Below, piece by piece: positions 58,305-64,000 of a stretch of DNA of 64,000 nt. Within the stretch, counting starts at the first letter, position 1. Each line of letters starts with the position of its first letter. The position numbers and the translations under genes were made by a program. The DNA lies in assembly GCF_003026475.1 (NCBI RefSeq), contig NZ_PYMC01000019.1:1-64000 (forward strand), read 5' to 3'. The notes under the pieces are model-generated. The model worked only from the letters and a program-made list of their open reading frames with translations. It was not told the DNA's origin and made no database searches. This DNA is from Photobacterium lipolyticum. GTDB taxonomy: Bacteria; Pseudomonadota; Gammaproteobacteria; Enterobacterales; Vibrionaceae.

Positions 58305-59297
58305 ATGGCAACCATCAAAGATGTATGTAAGTTAGCAGGGGTCTCGAAAGCCACTGTCTCACGGGTATTAAACAATACCGGCCAAGTGAAGAAAGCCACT
58401 ACCGAGGCAGTCTATCAGGCGATGGAAGCACTGGACTATAAACCCAATAGCCTTGCCCGTGCTTTAGCAACCAACACTACCAACACCCTTGGCTTGGTGG
58501 TTTCTGCCTTTGAGGGTGCACACTTCAGCAGCCTGATGAGACGAGCATCAGAGACAGCAGCCGCGGCAGGAAGGCAGCTGCTGATTATGAATGGGGGCCA
58601 CAGCCGCGAAACCGAACAACAAGCCATTGATAGCCTGGTTGAGCGTAAGGTCGATGGCATTATTCTTTACACCCGCAAGATGCCCGAAGATGCGCTAAAA
58701 CAGTTGCTGAGAAACTTACCGATCCCTTTGATTGTTATTAATCAACAGGTTGAAGGTTTTGAAGAGCGTTGTATCAGCTTTAATCAATACCAGGCCGCGC
58801 AGCAAGCCACAGAATTTCTGCTCAGCAAAGGCCATAAAGACATAGCCTGCATTACAGGGCCGGATTCGTCAGCAAATTCTGGCCTTCGCCTGCAGGGCTT
58901 CAAAGACACATTAGCCGCACACCGACTTCAGTCCTGCGGTATCTATCGCGGTGATTACTTTAGCCAGAGTGGTTACCGCGCTTGTAATGATCTGTTAGCA
59001 AGTAAACTGTCTTTTAGCGCCATTTTTACCGCAAACGACAATATGGCTATGGGGGCGATTCGCGCACTGCACGAAGCGGGGTTGCGAGTGCCACACGATA
59101 TTTCAGTGTTCGGTTTTGATAATGACCCGGCAGGCGAATTCACTATACCTAGCTTAACTACCGTCATGGTTCCGATAGAGGAAATGGCACGCTCTGCTAT
59201 CGAACAAGCCTTACGACTTATCGACGGGCAAGAGATCAGCACTATTGCGCTTTTTTCGGGCAACTTGATCATTCGTGAATCCGTTGATCATTTGTAA
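58305..59297 (+). CDS. LacI-family transcriptional regulator (AscG-like)
   Basis: A 330-residue LacI-type repressor. The N-terminal helix-turn-helix and hinge (TIKDVCKLAGVSKATVSRVL, then YKPNSLARALAT) precede a periplasmic-binding-protein-like effector domain (residue 60 onward), with ISVFGFDNDPAGEFTIPSLT near the C-terminus. The overall sequence recalls E. coli AscG, repressor of a beta-glucoside operon. It follows the GH1 gene, and the operators upstream of that gene fit its class. I use ATG at 58305; TTG at 58302 adds one residue. Confidence 0.9.
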   Translation: MATIKDVCKLAGVSKATVSRVLNNTGQVKKATTEAVYQAMEALDYKPNSLARALATNTTNTLGLVVSAFEGAHFSSLMRRASETAAAAGRQLLIMNGGHSRETEQQAIDSLVERKVDGIILYTRKMPEDALKQLLRNLPIPLIVINQQVEGFEERCISFNQYQAAQQATEFLLSKGHKDIACITGPDSSANSGLRLQGFKDTLAAHRLQSCGIYRGDYFSQSGYRACNDLLASKLSFSAIFTANDNMAMGAIRALHEAGLRVPHDISVFGFDNDPAGEFTIPSLTTVMVPIEEMARSAIEQALRLIDGQEISTIALFSGNLIIRESVDHL

Positions 59298-59663
59298 AAA
59301 CTATCGTGATCAGCGATCTGGTCTCAAAAGAACATTTATCAATACGCATCCCGAAAGCATAAGTTACATGTGCTGTATTTGGATTTATAGCGATATATAC
59401 AACTACAGATTTGTATTTTAAGCTGTAGATCCAGCAGTAACCAAATATCACAAAATCCGAAGGTACCCTCTTACAATCCCAGTAATAACAAGCTTCTTAC
59501 CAGCACTGGCATGATCAGTGTAAGCACTGGCAACATAGCAGCAATAGCGGTTTCACGCTTTTCCAGAGACTCAAGGATGACCTCGGATCCCTGCATTTGA
59601 TCAAAAAAATCTCCAGGAAGGCGATCTTACTGTTTAGTATAAGATGTGGTGTAATAGAAAAAA
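59298..59663. other. Gap between the LacI-type gene and alaX
   Basis: The 366-bp stretch is AT-rich with no clear terminator. It contains a short minus-strand frame (59471-59596) described separately, and nothing else I can support. Confidence 0.5.
59471..59596 (-). pseudogene. Possible C-terminal remnant of a membrane protein
   Basis: The minus strand reads 41 residues from an ATG, or 49 from the preceding stop, ending in a TAA. Residues 1-20 are polar (QGSEVILESLEKRETAIAA) and the end is a hydrophobic helix (MLPVLTLIMPVLVRSLLLLGL in part). No ribosome site fits the ATG, and a start farther up is blocked by a stop, so it looks like the tail of a lost membrane protein. A real small membrane protein is the alternative. 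Confidence 0.35.
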
Positions 59664-60542
59664 TCATGCTTTTATATGGGTTATCATGACAAGCTCTTGT
59701 TCACTGGTCAGTTGGAACTCAACAAATAGCGCACGGTACTCGGCAAGAGACTGTATATGGGTACCACCACACGGGATCTCGATAACCTCCCCCTCTTTCA
59801 AATCACACTGCCAGTAACGGGAATCGGTTAACGCCGGACCCTCGCGGCGCATAATCACGGCCGCACCATCCTGACGCCAGGCTTCTAGCTGCTGGTTGAC
59901 TCGCTCTTTGACACTGTTCAGGTTTTCCAGCATATCGGCCGTATTCAAACCACGTTTACGTAATGTTTTGCCCAAGCGGTAGGTATCGGTACTGCAATCT
60001 TCACTCACGACGCTTTGCTGCTGAGCATAACCATGGAAGTCATAATGCCCGAGTTCATCTTTGCGCGGTGCATCTTTACGCCAATAATCACTATGCAGTA
60101 CTTTATTTAATGCCAGAGAAGAGAGATGACCCGCACTGTGACCACGGCTTAATGCTTGCTGATGAATTTTATCAACACTCAATACCACACGCTCACCCGC
60201 CTTACACTCAACATTCTCGGCAATATGATGAACGACGACAAATGCCCAGCCTGCTTCATCACGTTTTACCGGGATATCGCTGCCGACATAAAGCGTATTG
60301 GTTGCTAAATCGACGGCACCGGTAAAGCAGCCAGCAACAGCAAAACTTACATCACCAACAGCAATCGTCCCCTTGTCTGCAGGGTGATCGGGCCATATAT
60401 GGCTCACCGGGTGAAAAGGTGTCTGGTTGGTTACAACCCAGGTTCCTCCTTGATTTGCCGATTCACATAACTGAACCTCCGCTTCTGATTGCCACAGCGG
60501 AACGGTAAACAACACATGAGTAGGGGTAACAACAGACATCAT
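59664..60542 (-). CDS. Alanyl-tRNA editing protein (AlaX type)
   Basis: A 292-residue free-standing relative of the AlaRS editing domain, which hydrolyses Ser or Gly mischarged on tRNA-Ala. The zinc ligands are visible: His135 and His139 in RGHSAGHLSS and Cys258 and His262 in CGGTHIQSL. The N-terminal part (1-100) forms the barrel seen in longer AlaX proteins. Two ATG codons stand together at the start. It is preceded by der on the same strand (166 bp away) and may share its transcript only weakly, because a terminator follows der. Confidence 0.88.
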   Translation of the reverse strand: MMSVVTPTHVLFTVPLWQSEAEVQLCESANQGGTWVVTNQTPFHPVSHIWPDHPADKGTIAVGDVSFAVAGCFTGAVDLATNTLYVGSDIPVKRDEAGWAFVVVHHIAENVECKAGERVVLSVDKIHQQALSRGHSAGHLSSLALNKVLHSDYWRKDAPRKDELGHYDFHGYAQQQSVVSEDCSTDTYRLGKTLRKRGLNTADMLENLNSVKERVNQQLEAWRQDGAAVIMRREGPALTDSRYWQCDLKEGEVIEIPCGGTHIQSLAEYRALFVEFQLTSEQELVMITHIKA

Positions 60543-60653
60543 CTTTCCTTCACTTCAAGTCACAAACGACTTTTTAATACCAGTCAGGATAATACCAAAC
60601 TGATCTACGGCAAATCAGAATACAAACCAAGAATATCTGACTAACCCACAGAT

Positions 60654-60682
60654 AAAAAAATACCCAGCACACAGGCCGGGTA
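60654..60682 (-). terminator. Terminator after der
   Basis: On the minus strand TACCCGGC pairs with GCTGGGTA (one wobble) around 6 nt and is followed by seven T. Confidence 0.88.
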
Positions 60683-60708
60683 CTTCCATTGAGTCTTAGT
60701 AGGCAATA

Positions 60709-62193
60709 TTACTTGCGACGATCTTTGATCGCACCAGTGAGTCGCTTACGTTTACGCTCTTGAGAAACTGTTAACTTCTGCTTAGTGGTTTCAAACGGGT
60801 TATCACTGCTCTGGAACTGAATACGGATCGGTGTCCCCATCATTTCCAGTGAGCGGCGGTAGTAGTTCATCAAGTAACGCTTGTATGAACCCGGCAACTC
60901 GTTCACCTGATTACCGTGAATAACGATAATTGGCGGGTTATAACCACCTGCGTGGGCATATTTCAGTTTCACACGGCGACCGCGAACCAATGGCGGCTGG
61001 TGATCATCTTGTGCCATCTGCATGATACGTGTCAGCAATGAAGTACTGATCCGTTTCGTCGCCGATTGGTATGCTTCCTGTACTGATTCGTACAAGTGAC
61101 CGACACCCGTACCGTGCAACGCAGAAATAAAGTGAATACGGGCAAAATCGACAAAGCCAAGACGACGGTCAAGTTCAGACTTAACACGCTCTTTTACTTC
61201 ATTATCAAGACCATCCCACTTATTCACCGCAAGCACCAGAGAGCGACCCGCATTAAGAACAAAGCCCAGCAAGCTTAGATCCTGATCGGAGATGTTTTCA
61301 CGTGCATCAATGACCAGCAGTACCACGTTGGCATCTTCTACGGCTTTTAGCGTCTGAATAACAGAGAACTTCTCAACAGCCTGATTCATATTTTTACGAC
61401 GACGGACACCTGCGGTATCAATCAGGACATATTCCTGATCATCACGCTCCATCGGGATATAGATAGAATCACGAGTCGTACCCGGCATGTCATACACAAC
61501 AACACGCTCTTCGCCCAGAATACGGTTCGTTAGTGTCGACTTACCGACATTTGGACGACCAATAATCGCCAGCTTAATCGGCTGTTCCTGCAGGCGTTTG
61601 TATGCCGCTTCTGCATCTTCCTCAGTCAGATTCGCATTTTCAATGTCTTCAACCGAAGTCAGATCAACCAGACCTTCTTCTGCTTCGTCTTCCTGCATTT
61701 TTTCAGCGAACGGTGCCAGTGCACGTTCCATCAGAGCCGTTACACCACGGTTCTGAGCCGCTGCGATTTGATACATCGCATCGACACCTAACTTCCAGAA
61801 ATCAGCACAAGCGCTGTCAGCGTCAATGCCGTCGATCTTGTTCACTACAAGGAACGTCGGCTTTTCACGACTGCGAAGGTGTTTGGCGATAGCTTCATCC
61901 GATACCGTTAGGCCAGCACGACCATCAACCAAAAATAACACCACGTCGGCTTCTTCAATCGCCATTAGCGATTGCTCAGCCATTTTGGTTTCTACACCTT
62001 CTTCCGTACCGTCAATACCGCCGGTATCGATAACAATAAATTCATGCTCTTCGAGCTCAGCTTTACCGTATTTACGATCCCTTGTTAGGCCAGGAAAGTC
62101 AGCTACCAGCGCATCCCTTGTGCGGGTAAGACGGTTGAACAACGTCGATTTACCCACATTCGGGCGCCCGACAAGGGCAACAACAGGAATCAT
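60709..62193 (-). CDS. der: GTPase Der (EngA), ribosome assembly
   Basis: Der is an essential GTPase for 50S ribosome maturation. The 494-residue protein has two consecutive G domains, each with GRPNVGKST (at about residues 8 and 214), DTAGVRRR in the second and NKxD motifs (NKIDG, NKWDG), then a C-terminal KH-like domain ending in a basic tail. It follows bamB on the same strand, 171 bp later, the usual yfgM-bamB-der order. Confidence 0.98.
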   Translation of the reverse strand: MIPVVALVGRPNVGKSTLFNRLTRTRDALVADFPGLTRDRKYGKAELEEHEFIVIDTGGIDGTEEGVETKMAEQSLMAIEEADVVLFLVDGRAGLTVSDEAIAKHLRSREKPTFLVVNKIDGIDADSACADFWKLGVDAMYQIAAAQNRGVTALMERALAPFAEKMQEDEAEEGLVDLTSVEDIENANLTEEDAEAAYKRLQEQPIKLAIIGRPNVGKSTLTNRILGEERVVVYDMPGTTRDSIYIPMERDDQEYVLIDTAGVRRRKNMNQAVEKFSVIQTLKAVEDANVVLLVIDARENISDQDLSLLGFVLNAGRSLVLAVNKWDGLDNEVKERVKSELDRRLGFVDFARIHFISALHGTGVGHLYESVQEAYQSATKRISTSLLTRIMQMAQDDHQPPLVRGRRVKLKYAHAGGYNPPIIVIHGNQVNELPGSYKRYLMNYYRRSLEMMGTPIRIQFQSSDNPFETTKQKLTVSQERKRKRLTGAIKDRRK

Positions 62194-62364
62194 AACTACC
62201 TCTTACTTATAATATTTTTACTGATACTAATTCCGTTCATTGTTGTCTTCAGCAGAATCACTATTCTGCCATCAACCGACAATAATTTAGGGAACGGATA
62301 TAACAATAACGGCCCCTGACTGTATAAACAGCAGGAGCCGAGATTCAATCTTAACACGTAAAGA

Positions 62365-63522
62365 CTATGGCGTTTGCATTTTATTTATGCTGCCATCACG
62401 CGTCACGACCAGGTAACCATCACTCAGTTTCACTGGCGGAATGGCAATGCCGCTGCCATCCGTTTTCTGCTGAGCAACAAACTCACCGCTGTAAGGATCT
62501 AACCAGTGCAGATAACCTTCACTGTCGCCCAGCACGACATAGCCAGAAATCGAAGCCGGTGCACTCAGTAAACGGTATTCCAGATCTTTGTTCTGCCACA
62601 GTTCGGTACCACTACGAATATCAACCGCAACAATATGATCTTTATCTGTCACTAAGTATAACTGGTTACCATCAATCACAAAATCTTTTGCCGACGAGTA
62701 GCTACGCTTCCAGGCAACCTTACCAGTTCTTAACTCAATCGACACCAGCGCACCGTTATAACCCACCGCATACAGACGTTCGCCCGCAATCACTGGGGTG
62801 GCATCGACGTCAATCAGACGATCGATTTCAGTCGCACCTTTCGGTGAACCAATCGGTTGCTGCCATAACAATTGACCGGTATTGATAAGGGCACCAGCCA
62901 GACGGCCATTCGCTTGTCCCCAGAAAATACCGCCAGAGATAGCAACCGGTGAACTGTCACCGCGTAATGTCAGGGTTGGAACTTCATTACTGAGCTGCCA
63001 TTTCTGTTCGCCAGTATCCGCATCCAGGGCCTGAAGTACGCCGCGGCTGGTATTGACAACAACCATACCCTCGTCAACAAGAGGTGCAGCAAGCACTTCG
63101 CCTTCGACTTTGGTACGCCAGATTTCTTCGCCAGTCTCTTCATCTAAGGCAATAACATCAGCGTTTTCGGTGCCAATGAACAATTTGCCATACGACAACA
63201 CAATACCACCCGACAGTTTTGCGGTGACATCGGTTTCCAGATCCTGTTGCCAAAGCACCTTACCGGTTTCCGGGTCCAGTGCTTTTACGATACCGTTACG
63301 GTCGGCAGCAAAAATTTTGCCATAGCCTTCTGCCGGAGACAGATTAGAAAAATAACCTGATACCCCGTCACCGACGGTTTGGCTCCAGATTTTAGTCGGC
63401 GAGAAAGCACTCTCGACGACCGGTAATGGAGCCATTTGAATCGAATCTTCCTCGCCGGCACAACCGACAAGAACACCAAGAGTCAGCGCAACGGATAATG
63501 CTTGCTTGAACACCTTTTGCAT
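62365..63522 (-). CDS. bamB: Outer membrane assembly lipoprotein BamB
   Basis: BamB is a lipoprotein of the BAM complex that inserts beta-barrels such as the two porins in this window. The 385-residue protein has a lipobox (LVGC, Cys about residue 22) and repeated PQQ-like propeller blades (for example GKVLWQQDL, GEEIWRTKV, GEQKWQLS, GKVAWKR). It lies between yfgM and der. Confidence 0.97.
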   Translation of the reverse strand: MQKVFKQALSVALTLGVLVGCAGEEDSIQMAPLPVVESAFSPTKIWSQTVGDGVSGYFSNLSPAEGYGKIFAADRNGIVKALDPETGKVLWQQDLETDVTAKLSGGIVLSYGKLFIGTENADVIALDEETGEEIWRTKVEGEVLAAPLVDEGMVVVNTSRGVLQALDADTGEQKWQLSNEVPTLTLRGDSSPVAISGGIFWGQANGRLAGALINTGQLLWQQPIGSPKGATEIDRLIDVDATPVIAGERLYAVGYNGALVSIELRTGKVAWKRSYSSAKDFVIDGNQLYLVTDKDHIVAVDIRSGTELWQNKDLEYRLLSAPASISGYVVLGDSEGYLHWLDPYSGEFVAQQKTDGSGIAIPPVKLSDGYLVVTRDGSINKMQTP

Positions 63523-63534
63523 ATTTATCCGCCT

Positions 63535-64000
63535 TTACTGCGCTAGATCATCAAGCTTCATTTGCAATACTGGCGAGGCACCTAACTGCTGTGCACTCAC
63601 GTAAGCTTCACGAGCAGCAATGGCATCACCTTTTTGCAGAAAAATATCACCACGCAGCTCAGAGACTTTCGCCTGCCAGCTTTCAATCGTGACTTTGTCT
63701 AGTTCAGCCAAAGCCTCATCGAATTTCTGCTGCTCAGCAAAAATACGTGCTAAACGTGTTTTTGCTAAAGGTAAGATTGCTTCATCCTTGGTCTGGCCAA
63801 CAACCCAAGTAAGTTGCTCTATCGCACCATCCAGTTCGCCGAGCTTCACTTGCGCTTTAGCCAGCTGAAGTGCGGCAAGTACTGAATACTGACTACTCTC
63901 ATTGGCAGCAATAAATGCTTTTACTTCAGAGATAGCATTTTCACTGCCACTGTCTAACGTATTCATTGCTTGCGTATAGGTTTCAGAAGCCTGCTCTTTC
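63535..64000 (-). CDS. yfgM: YfgM family protein (SecYEG-associated), N-terminus beyond window
   Basis: The C-terminal part of YfgM, an inner-membrane TPR protein that works with PpiD at the SecYEG translocon. Visible TPR-like repeats include VLAALQLAKAQVKLGELDGA and EALAELDKVTIESW. The frame stays open to base 64000 (KEQASETYTQ upstream of an internal Met), so the N-terminal membrane segment is cut off by the window end. It precedes bamB by 12 bp, the conserved order. Confidence 0.9.
   Translation of the reverse strand, partial: KEQASETYTQAMNTLDSGSENAISEVKAFIAANESSQYSVLAALQLAKAQVKLGELDGAIEQLTWVVGQTKDEAILPLAKTRLARIFAEQQKFDEALAELDKVTIESWQAKVSELRGDIFLQKGDAIAAREAYVSAQQLGASPVLQMKLDDLAQ

Overview
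The window looks like part of the main chromosome of a marine Vibrionaceae bacterium, most likely Photobacterium or a close relative. Family-level placement rests on a complete Na+-translocating NQR operon with apbE and nqrM, sodium-type flagellar stator genes (pomAB), OmpK-type porins, and gene neighbourhoods (xseB-ispA-dxs next to pomAB-thiI; nrdR-ribD-ribE-ribB-ribH-nusB-thiL-pgpA; yfgM-bamB-der and yfgJ/xseA/guaBA) shared with Vibrio. The genus is inference. Base composition looks even and gene density is high. I see no rRNA or tRNA gene, prophage, insertion sequence, integron or CRISPR array. Almost everything is housekeeping.

Layout. 1-250: an 8-bp tandem array at the window edge. 250-8.9 kb (minus): dinB with a LexA box, nqrM, apbE, nqrFEDCBA. 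9.3-10.9 kb (minus): an orphan TRAP-type binding lipoprotein and bolA. 11.1-15.7 kb (plus): rlmG, yajG, a periplasmic cyclophilin, an unrecognised gene, ampG. 16.1-18.1 kb: two tandem OmpK/Tsx-type porins. 18.2-21.3 kb: panE-yajL convergent with thiI. 21.4-26.4 kb: pomAB (minus), then xseB-ispA-dxs (plus). 26.5-28.5 kb: a large secreted protein of unknown function. 28.7-36.3 kb (minus): the riboflavin/thiamine cluster, nrdR and glyA. 36.7-39.1 kb: yitT-like gene, glnB, an orphan membrane protein, a HAD phosphatase. 39.3-45.5 kb: purL, mltF and a tiny very basic ORF. 45.6-51.0 kb: tadA, a LysR regulator, frmA-fghA (formaldehyde detoxification), an AbgT-type transporter. 51.5-56.6 kb: guaA, guaB, xseA, yfgJ. 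56.7-60.5 kb: a phospho-beta-glycosidase with a LacI-type regulator and alaX, apparently inserted into an otherwise conserved block. 60.7-64 kb: der, bamB, yfgM (cut by the window end).

How the genes connect. NQR makes the sodium gradient that PomAB uses for motility; apbE attaches FMN to NqrB/NqrC, nqrM serves NqrDE assembly, and the riboflavin genes supply the flavin precursor. Dxs and IspA make isoprenoid precursors, including for quinones. glyA, purL, guaA and, more weakly, guaB each have a PurR-like operator upstream, so a purine regulon is spread through the window. The RibB fusion lacks the zinc cysteines of GTP cyclohydrolase II, so it is a RibBX-type protein and a separate ribA is needed elsewhere.

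I found no convincing new multi-gene system. The best leads are the 680-residue secreted protein with an EF-hand-like loop (26.5-28.5 kb), the 50-residue peptide with 14 Lys/Arg and no acidic residue (45.3 kb), the glycosidase/LacI cassette with two overlapping operators, and several families of short degenerate intergenic repeats.
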